From positions 2,273,932 to 2,337,931 of the forward strand of contig NW_021167084.1 in assembly GCF_003711515.1 (NCBI RefSeq): a stretch of 64,000 nucleotides of DNA. The letters run 5' to 3'. This DNA is from Sodiomyces alkalinus F11. Its lineage: Eukaryota; Ascomycota; Sordariomycetes; Glomerellales; Plectosphaerellaceae. This document shows, piece by piece, positions 13,620-25,500 of the stretch. The position numbers and the translations under genes were made by a program. Every line of letters begins with the position of its first letter. Positions within the stretch are counted from its first letter, which is position 1. Below the pieces are notes generated by a model that saw only the letters and a list, made by a program, of their open reading frames with translations, was not told where the DNA came from and did not search any database.

Positions 13620-14734
13620 ATGGCTCCTTCTGCTCTGTCCCTGCTCGCCGTCGCCGCTGGCCTGGCCTTTCTTCCTTCGAGTCTGGCGCAGACCAACTTC
13701 TTCGTCAACTTGTAAGTATGGAATATGGAATATGGGGAAATCTCCTTCTCCTCCAGTCCCTGGAGACGGCACAGCAATTGGATTCGAAAATGGTACTGAA
13801 CAGATGCGCAGCGGCGACTCGTACTCTCAGACAGGCTTCAACATCGATGGCGCGAAGCCCTCCCCGTCGAACCCCATCGGCAACCCTCCCCTCCCCGGCT
13901 GGACGGCAAGCGGCGGACTGAACTGGTCCGGGTTCATGCCAACCCACTACAACGCCTCGACGCTGCTGACGTACAACCTCGCCTACGGGGGCGCCACCAC
14001 CGATGCCGACCTCGTGACGCCGTACAGGCCGGACGTGCTGAGCTTCGAGGACCAGGTCGACGTCTTCACGTCGTCCCTTGGCGCGGACCCCCGGCCCGAC
14101 TACGCCCCCTGGACGGCCGAAAACACGATCGTCGGCGTGTGGATCGGCGTCAACGACGTCGGCAACACTTTCTGGCTGGGGAACAAGGAGGAAGTCATCA
14201 CGAATGTTGTCGACCGCTATTTCGAGCTCGTGCAGGACGTGTACGATGCCGGTGCCAGGAACTTTGTTCTTCTCACCGTGCCGCGTGAGTGATCCCTGCC
14301 TGCCTTGTCCCCCCTTTCCTTTTACACCAGACCGCGGACCGCGGACCGCCGTCTTTACACAGCTAATCAGACGAAACGCCTTTACAGCAACCGACAGGTC
14401 CCCCATGTTCATCGCCAACAATGGCCACCAGCTCGACGTCATCATCGAAACAATCGACCTGTACAACGAGCTCCTCGAATCTCGCCATGCGGACTTCCAA
14501 GCCGCCAACGAGGATGCCACGACCTGGCTCGTTGACACGGCGGGCCCGTTCAACGAGGCCCTGGATCACCCGACCGAGTACGGCTCGCCGGATGCCCTGT
14601 GCGAGAACTCGGACGGAACGAGCTGTCTCTGGTTCGATTCCTACCATCCCGGTGTGGCCATTAACCGGCTTGTTGCCGAGGAGGTCGCGAACGTTGTCGG
14701 GGGTCCTTTCTTCAAGGGCCCCTTGGGGTGCTGA
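13620..14734 (+). CDS. Secreted GDSL-type esterase/lipase (CE16-like acetylesterase)
   Basis: Three exons: 13620-13711, 13812-14284 and 14388-14734, about 303 aa. Introns are GTAAGT...GCGCAG and GTGAGT...TTACAG, both in phase. Exon 1 encodes a hydrophobic signal peptide ([18 protein letters not shown]...) with a likely cleavage after SLAQ near residue 24. The spliced junction gives [12 protein letters not shown], the block I GDSL motif with the catalytic serine at about residue 34. Block III appears as IGVNDVGN and the C-terminal DSYHPG supplies the catalytic Asp and His. This pattern fits fungal CE16 acetylesterases and related SGNH hydrolases that remove acetyl groups from plant polysaccharide fragments outside the cell. 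The substrate is inferred from family only. The gene converges on the MFS gene, whose 3' end is 278 bp away. Confidence 0.88.
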
Positions 14735-15012
14735 ATTACGATGTCATGATACCATATACCGCGGTCCCTAACACCTGGGCCACTGTCCTAACTCACTCCA
14801 CGGAGAAGGCGTGTCACGACATGTGGGAATGTGTTTGAGCAAATGTAATAGGAAGAAAAAAAAGAAAGAAAAAGGATCATGTCAGAGATCCCTTAGAAAT
14901 ACTGCTCAATACATATGTGGTTCTTCCCTTGCCTCTATAAGGTTCTGAAATGTACTCGGTTAGTCGTCGAGATCCCTTACCAGCCCTCCTTTACACGGCA
15001 ATGCAGCTCAGC

Positions 15013-15267
15013 TCAGTAGATATATCTCCATGTCACGGCGCGGTCTCCCTTGGCCGCGAGCTCTTGCTGCGTAAGCTTCTTGTCTTCGCCGACACGCATG
15101 AGCCGGTCTCTCTTCTTGTTGATGGTGGTGTACGTGAAGATGAGAATAAGAGCAGCGATGATGCCGCCGCAGATGAAACCGAGTTCGAGGGCGTGTCCGA
15201 GGATATACCGGGGGGAGTCCCGAGCGCGATAGAAATTGGACGCCATGGCCTACATTTTGTGTGAACT

Positions 15268-15313
<46 letters not shown>

Positions 15314-17208
15314 TCAAAGACTTACACCTCCGAGGTTTCCCACGCCGATTTGAATGGCCATACCCACGCTCCGCTTGTAGCTCCCCGCCAGGTTATTCGC
15401 AAGCCAGGTGATGACGCCGGGGAAGGCCGGGTAGATGGCGCAAGCGCTGAGGAAGACGCCTCCGTACACGACGCGCGGGTTACCGGTGGAGATGCACATG
15501 GCGAAGCCGACGATCATGATGCACAGGAATACGACGATGAAGGGGCTGCGCTTGCCGACGCGGTCGGAGAGGTAGGCGAAGATCACGGCCAAGACAGCGG
15601 CGGTGATGTACACGGGGACGGTCATGAGCTGGGCGGTGCTGGAGGTGTAGCCCAGGGTGCGGATGATGGTGGGGAGGAAGAGGCTGATGCCGTAGAGTGG
15701 GCAGACGATCTGCGATTTCCGGTCCTTAGCATTCCGTTCTCCATCTTGCCTCTGTGGCCCTTTGTCCTCTCTGGGAGGAAGGGGGCCCGGCCAAGGGTGA
15801 AGGACAGGGAGAGGGGCAAAGGGAAAAGAAACACGTACACCCCAGTACACAAAGATATTCACCCAAATCTGCCAATCTCGAAACGCATCCCACACATAAC
15901 GCCACTTGAACTCCTCCGCCTCGGGGACGGCGACCCGAGCAGGAGCGGCACCCACACCGGGTTCCCCCGCACCCCCGGCAGCGTTCAACTTGTTATTGTC
16001 GGCCTCGGCGTCGCGCTGGTCCTGGTACCGCAGCCTCCAGACGACAAAGGCGCGCTCCTCGGCGGTCAAGAAGCTGGCGGTCTCGGGGAAGTCGTGGAGG
16101 GCCCAGAAGGCCCAGGCGGCGACGAGGACGGTGGCGATGCCCTCGAGGATGAAGATCCAGCGCCAGCCCTCGAGGCCGGCGACGCCGTCCATGTGGGCGA
16201 TGCCGAAGGCCAGGAGGCCGCTGAACGCGCCGGCGATGGAGGCGGCCGAGAAGAAGAGCGCTTGGCGGAGTTGGATCTCGCGGCGGCAGTACCACATTGT
16301 TAGATAGTACTGTGTGAAGGGGGGTCAGGGGTCAGTTAGCCGAAAGAAGACAAGGAAAACAAAAAGGAAAGATGTCCAGGTAGAGATTCTCCCTTCGGTC
16401 TGCTTGGATCACCGTAGCCCGTAGCAATGGCTTGAGACCACCGTCCCCCCCAGTGCCGAGACGAAGGGAGAAGAAGAGGCAAACGTACCGCAACACCAGG
16501 AAATAAACCAGCCTCGGCAAGACCCAAGAAGATGCGGGAGATAAGAAGGCCTTCATAGTTCTGCACAATGCCCATGAGGGTCATGACGGTGCCCCAGGCG
16601 ACCATGATGATGGGAAGCCAGACGCTCGGTCGGAGCTTTTTCAAGAGTAGATTGCTTGGGACTTCGAAGGCGGCATAGGTGAAGAAGAAAACGGTCAGGC
16701 ACCAGTTGTATTGGTCGTCGGTCATGTTGAGGTCCTCTTGGAGGCCTTCGATTTTCGCGTTTCCGATGTTGCCCCCTGTTGTCGATGTTGGAATGAGTCT
16801 CTCTCCTTTTTTTTTTCTTCCCCCGTCGGAGTATGGGATGATGATGATGCAAAGGGAGTCGTGAGAATACAAGGAAAGGAGGCGGGACATACGATCTAGA
16901 AAGGAAAGGAGGTAGAGGAGGGCCAACATGGGGATCAGCCGCATGTCCATCTGGTAGCATCTCGATTAGCATACAATGCCCATTTGGAGCGTCAAGCGAG
17001 CTTTCAACGCAGAGAGAGAGAGAGAGAGAGAGAGATGACTGACCTTGCGAAGGACTTTCTTCTCATCCAGGTGGGCAAAGGCCTCCCCTGTGATAGTAGG
17101 ATCGGCTGGACTGGCGCCGCTATGGCCAATGTCGCTTCCACTATTGCCATCTTCGGCCTCGGAGACACCGGGCTTCTCCAAAGGAGCGGTAGTCGTGTCG
17201 GTCGCCAT
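15013..17208 (-). CDS. MFS permease, anion:cation symporter family (Dal5/allantoate-like)
   Basis: Six exons: 17208-17044, 16950-16893, 16775-16489, 16309-15839, 15709-15326 and 15249-15013; 533 aa. All five introns keep frame, for example KVLRK joined to MDMRLIPML and FLD-R joined to GNIGNAKIEGL. That second junction reconstructs the family signature (R-GNIGNAK, then EDLNMTDDQYNWCLTVFFFTYAAFEVPSN). Twelve membrane spans are expected. Family members carry organic anions such as allantoate, nicotinate, pantothenate or ureidosuccinate; the substrate here is unknown. The ATG at 17208 is chosen because the longer upstream frame is a phenylalanine-rich stretch unlike the family N-terminus. The intron at 15838-15710 is 129 nt and free of stops, so retention would insert 43 residues. 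Two introns carry CT microsatellites. Confidence 0.9.
15271..15310. repeat. (GA)20 microsatellite inside the last MFS intron
   Basis: Perfect 40-bp dinucleotide run. On the sense (minus) strand it is (CT)20, lying between the GTAAGT donor at 15325 and the TGTAG acceptor at 15250. Confidence 0.95.
17011..17034. repeat. (AG)12 microsatellite inside the first MFS intron
   Basis: Perfect dinucleotide run a few bases downstream of the GTCAGT donor of the first intron; CT-rich on the sense strand. Confidence 0.9.
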
Positions 17209-17484
17209 GACGGGCCACTTTGAGCCGCGAGGGAAGAATGAACGACGAGGAAGGAAAATGGAAGAAAAAGAGGAAGAGAAAAGAAGGCAGAAAAAAAGAA
17301 AAAAAGACAAATAATACACCAAGGAGGCTGTTGTCGAAGTAATACGCGAGATAGAAGCCACAAAGCTTATACGGAGTAGAGAAGGTCGGACAACACCCGA
17401 AGAAAGGCAAAATCATCCAGCATACTTGTAAGCGACGAGGAGACGCATTGCGTACGGGCCCTTTCCTTTCTTATGAGAAAAGTA

Positions 17485-17535
17485 AAGAGAAAGAGAAAGA
17501 GAAAGAGAAAGAGAAAGAGAAAGAGAAAGAGAAAA
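17485..17535. repeat. (AAAGAG)8 hexanucleotide microsatellite
   Basis: About eight near-perfect AAAGAG units, intergenic. Confidence 0.9.
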
Positions 17536-17916
17536 AGGAATGAACAACGAAGATCCAGCCGTTCCCCCACGAAGGATCGTCACACGTCGACGGGTAGAGC
17601 GAACCGTTTGTCCGGCAGCACGAGGCCCTCACCCCCTCACCCTCGACGTAACTTGGCAGAACCAAGAATTCATGCATGTCCCAACCTGAATCCCCAAGCC
17701 CCAGTGGGACGCCAAAAGCCAAAGCCAAATGCCGGCAGAGCGCGGCGGCGAATAGAAGCTTGTCTGGACGACCTGGAAGTGGCCGCGTGGGGATCGGGCG
17801 TGGTTGGTCCCCTGGTCTGTTGGTCGGTCTGTTTGTCCAGCACGGGAACGGCAGTGCACGGCATACGGACATGTAACTGAGGGACAGGACCCAGAATAAG
17901 CAAAAACATCCGAGCC

Positions 17917-17976
17917 GCAGACGCAGACGCAGACGCAGACGCAGAAGCAGAAGCAGAAGCAGAAGCAGAAGCAGAA
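17917..17976. repeat. Compound microsatellite (GCAGAC)4(GCAGAA)6
   Basis: Two adjoining hexanucleotide blocks differing by one base, suggesting a point change that later spread by slippage. Intergenic. Confidence 0.9.
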
Positions 17977-18448
17977 TAGAAGACCTTCCTTTTCCAGCCT
18001 TGGCCCCCTAGTTTCTCCTCTATTCGACGCATGCATTCACCCCGCACGCCGCCTGACACTTTGGACCGTCTCTCGTAGTCCGTTGGCTTACTACCCCCGT
18101 GGGGAAAGCCCGAAGGCATAAGAGCCGAGGTGGCCGGGGAAGACTTGTTATGTGGGGGATCAAGGGGGCGGGCAACGAGAAGACCGAAGACCCCCTGTCC
18201 ATTGAACGTCGACGTCGATCAATTTCCTCCGCCCGTCTGGCGTTGCGGCTTTTGAGGGGATCACTCGAGTCAGTAATAAAGCAACACGGCGAATAGAAGC
18301 GGATAAAGTCGGTAAGACGACTTGCATTGATCGTCAAGTAGTGTAGACCGCAAATGGCGTTTTTTTCCGTGGCGGACTTGTCACCGTCATGCTGAGATCA
18401 GTTCTCACATCCCGCATCTTTCTGCTTAAGTAGACGATAGATTCGATA

Positions 18449-18473
18449 GATGCAGATGCAGATGCAGATGCAG
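18449..18473. repeat. (GATGCA)4 hexanucleotide microsatellite
   Basis: Four perfect units, intergenic, downstream of the NRPS-like gene. Confidence 0.85.
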
Positions 18474-18898
18474 GGCCTGGTCTTCCACGGCCGGACACAC
18501 CCCCTATATTTTGATTGTGTCCCTGAACGGCCCCGTTGAAAAAGACGGTGAGCGTGCAAGTTGCCTGGTGATTCCCGCCATGAGGAAGAAGAAGAAGAAG
18601 AAAAAAAAAGAAGAAAAAAAGACAATGAGGTTTCCAAGAGGAGTTCATATATATAAATCCAAGGTATGCAAGAAATTCGGAATTTATGTGCAAGAGTATC
18701 GAGACTCATTGTTCCCTTTATGTCTCCCCCCATCCCCATTCGCCATGATAGGATCTTCCCGAATAAAAGCCTCCCGACATGTTAGAATAGAAGGCGCTCA
18801 GTAACGCCGAGAACCATCTCCAACGCCGGCTTCGAAAAAAGAAAAGAAAGGAAAAAAACAAAAAAAAACAAAACACATATATCATAGCCCCAAGAACC

Positions 18899-19475
18899 CT
18901 AATTAGTCGAAACACTGACGGGACTCGACCGTCCCATCCTCTCGAAAATGCTGCTGGCCTTCCTGCGCATCGAGCTGCTCTCCTTCGCGCCGCCCGCCGA
19001 ACCAGCCGCCTCCGTCTCACCGATGCCCGTCATCTTGATGAAGGAATACCCCCTCTTCGAAACCGGCGACAAGGGGCTGACCAGATCCGCCGCCTCCGAC
19101 TGTTGTTTTTCTTGCTGTTGTTCCTTTCTTCGCCCTTCTCCCTCTCCGCCTTCTTGTTCTTCTTCCTTCTCTCTCCGTGGGCCTTGGAGCGGCAAGACAA
19201 GGTCGTCATCATCATCGTCGTCGTCATCTTCGTTCTCGCTGTGACTCGTCGCAGAACCCATCCCGTCCAATCCGCCCCACACGTCGCCTTCCATGTAGTC
19301 CAGATTGAGAGCCAATAGAGGTGGTGTGTCCTTGCCCCTCCGCCGCCGAAGGAGCGTTTCCCCATCGACTTCGGGCACGACTTGCTCCCCGTCCTTCTCG
19401 ACAATAGGTTCCATGGCCGGTCCCACCGGTGGCGGCACCATGATCGGTGGTGCTGGCGTAGGTGCTGGGATACCG

Positions 19476-19511
<36 letters not shown>

Positions 19512-22500
19512 AGTTGTGGCTGCGGTGGCGAGTGCGACGGCGTCGACTGCGCCGACGTATTGTTGTTCTGCGTCGCCGTCTTTCCATTGCCATCCGAGTG
19601 CACCGGCGGCACGCGGTGCTGCGAAAACGGGGTCCTGTTCGTCGGAACGCACTCGGGAGACGACCGACCGCTCCCCGTTCGCCCCGGTCCCTTGTCCTTG
19701 ATGACCGAGCTCAGCCGCTTCAGACCTTTACTAAGGGACGACGTCCGCGGCCCGAACCCCGGCAGCCGCTTGCGCGTACGCTCTTCGCGGTCCCCCATCA
19801 TCTTCCTCGCCATGAGCTCGAGCTGCGCCATCATCGTCGGGTGCGCCACCACCTCCTCCATCGTGACCGTCACCTCCTCGAGACCCGGCACCCCCGTGTT
19901 GGGCAGCTCGCGGTTCATGTACTGCGCGAGCTGCGACGCCGGAATCATGCTGCCCCAGAGGTCGTAGAAAGCCGCGTTGTGCAGCTGCGACTCGGGCACT
20001 CCGAGACTGCGAGGGTCGAGAACCTGCGTCCACGCCGCCGCAATAAGGGCCTGGATCGCGTAATAATGCTCCGTCGGGATGTTGTGGGCGCCCAGCTGCG
20101 CCTGTGCAGTCTCCACTTCCGGCTGCGACAGCGGAATTTGCTTGGTCATGGCCGAAAACTCGCTACCCGACGGGACCAGCGGGTGCATCATGGAAACCGA
20201 CGTGAGGAGCTCGATGTTGGAACACAGCATCTTAAGAGTCTCAATCGCAAACGGCGTCGGGACACGGTGCTCGCAGAAAGTGAGCGACATCTCCGCCGTG
20301 TCCGGCTGCGGCTTTCTCGACCGGACGAGGACATCGAAGACATCTTGAACCGCCGATTCCTGGATGTTCAGCTTGCAACTCGCCGATCCGAGCTTGAAGC
20401 TCGATGTCGGCAGGCTGCTATCGTGAGACTGGTGATGGACCGCCGTACTGAATCGGGTCCAGTAAGGGAGCGCCGTGCAGTCCTGCACCATATCCAGCCA
20501 GCCCATGTTCTCGAACTGAATCCCCGTCACGCGCTGCCCGTGCACCACCGACATGAGATCCATCGGTGTCGTGTAAGAGTGGCCGAACCGGACGCGGACG
20601 GGGATCGTGTTCTTCGCCGGCCCCAGCACCCCCGACGCGTTGGCCCCTTCCGCCAGTTGGATATGCCGCCCCTCGATGATCTCGCCGAATAGAACGTCCG
20701 CCGACGCCGAGAGCTTGGCGAGCACCATGGCCCACGCCGACTTGACCACAGTGTCGAGGGAGATCCCTAGGCTGGCCAACGAGGTTATGGCGAGCGTCTG
20801 TCGTATCGTCTTGACCGACGAGCTGGTGCTAGCCGGCTTGCTGTGCGCAATCACCTGCGTCATGCGGGCCCCGTCCAACAAGCTCGCCCAGTACGTCCGG
20901 GCACCCCTGTGGTGGGCGAGCTGCGCCGATCGCACCAAGTCCAAGAAAGTCGGCCGCGGAGCTTGGCTCTGCGCCCCCGCGTAGATCTTCTTCAGATCCT
21001 GGATTAAGATGGCAACCGACGCGTCATCGTACTGCGCTTTCGAGAGGCGCATAATCAGCGTAGACTGCTTGCCCGACTCGAGGTAGAAGAACCGCGTGAC
21101 CGGCGTGCCCAGCGTGATGGGCTCCGTCTGGTCCTTTTTGATCAGTCGGTCCGCGAGGTGGGAAAGCCTCCAGCTAGGGCACTGAATCTTTCTGAATTCG
21201 GGTTTGAACAAGCGCAACGCGATCTGGTATACCTTGCGTTCGTGCACAACGAAGGCCGTCTGGAGGATAGGATGCATCACGCAAAGGCCTAAGCATGCCG
21301 CCTCCAGCTTCTTCGAGCTCTCGATTCCCGAGAAGCTAAAAGTGAGGTAGCTGATGTCGCCGCGGTCCTTGAGTAGTGCCAGCTCGAGAGATCGGATCTG
21401 GGGCGCCGTGGCTTCGGCAACGTCCTTGATAGCATCGCGCTCGACTTTGAGCCGTGGCAAAACGACCTCTTCGATGAAAGACTCGGGAACGAGACCCTCT
21501 GCCTCCTTCCGCGTCGGAGATTCCTGCGCAGTGGTAGCAGGGGCTTTGGTTTTGGGATCAACAGCGGGTTCCGGCGTCGCCAATGTGATGCCCTGGCAAA
21601 GCCCAGTCAGAGAAGCGCCCCCCAGCACGTCCTGAATAGACACCGTGAGCCCTTCCTTGCGGCAGGCCACCGCCACTCTGGCCGCTAGGTAGCCACTGCC
21701 CCCGAGTTTACGAAAGGTTTGGTTACCGTCAATGGTGGCCTCGTCGACTTCGAGGAACTTCGCCCAGATCGATCGCATGCGCTCCTCAACCTGCGTCAGA
21801 GGCAGAGGTTTGACACGAGAGTCCCGTGCGTGGTCCGGTGATGGCGCGTCGGAAATAGCCGACAAGGCTTCCCGGGATATGCCCCTCACCATCTTTTGAA
21901 GTTTTCGTCGGTGGACCTTCATCGCTGTCGTCAAGGGGAGGCGCCTCACCGGGATGAAGACGGACGGGATCATATGGGCCGGAAGCGTGTTGCGAAGAGA
22001 TGTCTCGGCAAAGTTCTTGGCCAGATAGGCTCGCTTCCTCGTCGTCACGCTCAAGTTGGTCACTTCCTCAGGTCCGTCAAACAGCTTGTCAAGCTGAATG
22101 AAGGCCGCCAGGAGCTGGGTGGAGCCCTCGAAGCTGATCGACTCGACTGCTACATCGACTCCCTGGCCGAGGCACCTCCGTAGGTGTTGCTCGACCTTGG
22201 AAGCAGCCACAACCTTCCCATCAATGGTGATGTCCTGCCGAGAGCTCGGCAGGAGTTCCATAGTACCGTCCTCCATGTCCCGGACACGCTGGCTTGTCTT
22301 GATGTACCGTACAAGTTGCGGGCCATCCTGAGAGGCGACGGCCAGTTGCTGCGATAGGGCCATGAGAGCCTGTCCAGGTACGAATTTTTGGGCGAGCGTG
22401 GGGCTCTCAATGCAAAGTTCACCGATGGCCCCTGTAGGCACAAGCTTGCTCGAGTCTTCCGGGTTGGCAATCCAAAGCTTGCCGAGGAACGGCTGCGCGA

Positions 22501-25500
22501 GGCGTTGGAGGTCCTCTGGCTTGGCCACTTCGAGGACGGAAATGCCAAGCGGGCAGATCTCCAAGCAGCCATACGCCAGTAGGACCTTAGTGGACCGCAA
22601 CCAGGGGGCGCAGGTGTCCTCGTCTAGACCACGAGTCCGGAAGCATGTCACCTTCAGAGACGGAAGCGATTCGGGCTGTAGTCTGCGGGCAAGGATGGGA
22701 GTTATGTAGGTCCAGGTCACTTCCATGCGCCGAATGGCCCCTTCAATGTCGCGCTTCCGTTCCTCTGCTGACGGGATACAGACACAACCGCCGTGCACCA
22801 GCGTCGCCAGTGTCTCAAATAACGATATGTCAAGGCTGAAAGAGGAGACTTGTAGCACACGGCTGTCCTGGTCAATCCTCAGGGGCCCGCCTTGAGCCAG
22901 AAAGGCGGTGGAGAGTGCGTTGTGCGAGTAAACGAATCCCCGGAGCTCCTTGGATCGGCCAGAGCCGGCCGGGAACAGGATGCAGGCGGCGTCGTTTTCG
23001 GAAGCTTTCCGCATCGGCGCATCAGAGGGGATCTGAGTCGAGAAAAGAGCCTCGTTGATCACGAGGACGCCGTCCTCGGGCAGATGCAAGTTGGGGTTGA
23101 TCATATCGGTTGCTAGAATGACAGGAGGAGCTATCTGCCTAATAACGGCCTCTGCCATGTTTCGGTCGTCACCGTCCACGGGGACAAAGCAACCGCCAGC
23201 CCTTTTAAGACGATGCAACTGTCAGCTGTGCCATGGTTGCAGAGGGTACCTGTGGTTGGGATGGACCGGGGACGGGGACGGGGACGGGGACGGGGGGGCG
23301 GACTCACTTCATGACGGCCAGCATGCTGACAATGGACCACCGGGTCTTGCCGAGAATCACCGGTACGGCCACGCCCGGCCGAACACCCCGTTGAACAATA
23401 TGAGTAGCCAAGCGTTGCACGAGACGTGTGAGCGTTTTATATGAGAAATCGCCGTCGGCAGCACAAACCGCCTGGGCGTCAGGCGAGGCCCTGGCTCGAT
23501 TGGAGAACAAAGAATGAACGCAAGGTTCGAGCAGCTCGATCTTGGTCGACCTAACAAGTGCGCCATTCTCCTCGACTGAGAGATCCAGGCCCCCCACCGA
23601 AGTGGTCGGGTTGTTGAGGATCGACCTAAGAGCCTGGCCGAAGGCTCGTGTGACACTCCAAGCCTGCGTCAAGCTCAAGATGCGATGCGAGATGCCACAG
23701 GCAAGTTGTCCGTTGACGAACATGGTGAGGAAAGAGATATCGTAGGCAAAGGTGCTGAAAGATTCGGCGCATGAGAGGGACAGCTGAGGCCGCGTGCTGG
23801 TAAAGCGGCTCTTCAACTCGGGAGGATCCTCGACATATGTCATACAGGTGTTAAACAACTCCTCATCCTTGAGACCTAGAGCGTGTTCAATCTCGGCGGT
23901 GGAGACATGCTGATGTTGGAGGCAGGCCCTGAAATCTTCCTCGGCGTCTCGCACGACGGCTTCGATGGACTGGTACGCCCAGAGGTCCATGAAACAGGGA
24001 ATAGTGTTTTCGAAACACCCAATAGATTGATGAAGGCCGTGTGGTGCGCCTTTTCCATCACGCCCAGGCGTACGGTAACCAAAACAAACACGGTTGGATC
24101 CAGTGAAGGCACGAACGACGAGAGCCCAGGCCAGGCGCATGACGGTGGCACGACTAGTGGCATACTGGCGGCAGAACTCGTCCATCTGCGAGGCAGTAAT
24201 GTCAATCGAATAATATGTCTCGCGTGTGTGCTTCTCGTTCGTAGTCAATAGTCGAGGAAAATAACATGGGTGGACCTCACGGAGCCGACCATGCCAGAAT
24301 GCTAGGCTACCTTCGCGTCGTGCCGAGTAGAGGTAGTGCATGCAAGCCGTGTGGGACGGGTCGAGCAGGCTCATCGGTGTCTTGCCAGAGTTGTAAATTC
24401 TCTTCAGATCCGCCATGAGAAGCTGGAGGCTGGGCATCTGAAAGAAAAGGTTAGACGCAGGAACAGGAGGAAAGAAAGGAGAGAAAGGGAGAGAGATGAG
24501 CCCCGAGGGGGGGGGAGGGGGATCAACAAAACACTCGACTAAAGATGACAAACCAGATAATACTCACATCGCAGAGAGCCTGGCTGGCCTCGAGTCTGAG
24601 GTAGGTGCCCGTGGGGGAATCGCAGACGGAGAGCCGATGGCGGGGTTGGGCTGGGTTAGCGGGCATAGGAGGTAGGGCCCTGAGAGCCGTGATGGGATCG
24701 TCTCCTGTGGCGGCGTCGAAGAAGAGCATGGTTGGGGAACACCTGCGCAAGATGACCTGGTCGAACAAGCCATCCTCGGTGATGCTGTCGATGAAGACGG
24801 TTCTGAGGGCCGGGTATCGGGTCACAATCTGTTCCCAGACAGTGCAAAGGAGGGCCTGATCTGCTCGCACCCCGTTGAGCACGGACAACTCGTAGATGCA
24901 CGTGTTGTGGCCGACGTCGAGAGACTGTATTTGGCTGATCAGAATACATTGTTGCGACGCCGTCACCGGAAGAACGTCTTCGATGTCTCGCGCACTGGTG
25001 AGGCCCAGAGCGAGCAGCCGATCGGTGTTGAGCTTGGCTAGGCCCTCATACGTGGTGTTCAGGAGCGGAACGTCGGCGAGCGTGAGTTCCTGGGCTCGAT
25101 ATCGCAGCTTGCCGATGGCTTCGTACAGGACATGCTCATAGGTATGTATCCAGTCAGCGATCTTGTCTTGGTATCTGGAGTGGCGGTTGTAGAGAACGTG
25201 GACGTTGGCGCAGCCGTGGTCGACGGTCACAGAGACTTCGAAGAGTGCCATCCTGCTCACCGAGGGTCCGTGATCGGAGAAGGCCGACCCCAACGCCCTC
25301 ACGGGCATCTCCATTTGCTGTAGGGCGCCGTTCTCTCGCTCGAGCTGTTTTGACGAACCGGCATAGGTGAAAAGAATCTCAAAAGGCCACGCCTCGGAAC
25401 ACCGCGTTTCGGCATAGGGCCCGAAGCACCTCGATGCGAAGTACTTCCATCCGCGATGGGACGTCGACCTCCTCGTATCTTTGAGATCGCGCAGCATGTG

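Larger units (their letters stand above)
17209..18898. other. Intergenic region rich in hexanucleotide microsatellites
   Basis: About 1.7 kb between the MFS start and the NRPS-like 3' end. It holds three separate 6-bp-period repeats, a TACGGAGTA motif at 17370-17378, and A/G-rich runs near 18580-18620 and 18835-18880. The frames here are translations of repeats and no gene is supported. Confidence 0.6.

Noticed and set aside
17209..17361. N-terminal extension of the MFS gene (phenylalanine-rich hydrophobic frame)
   Set aside because: Family members start close to the chosen ATG, and the extension is a translation of a pyrimidine-rich promoter or leader.
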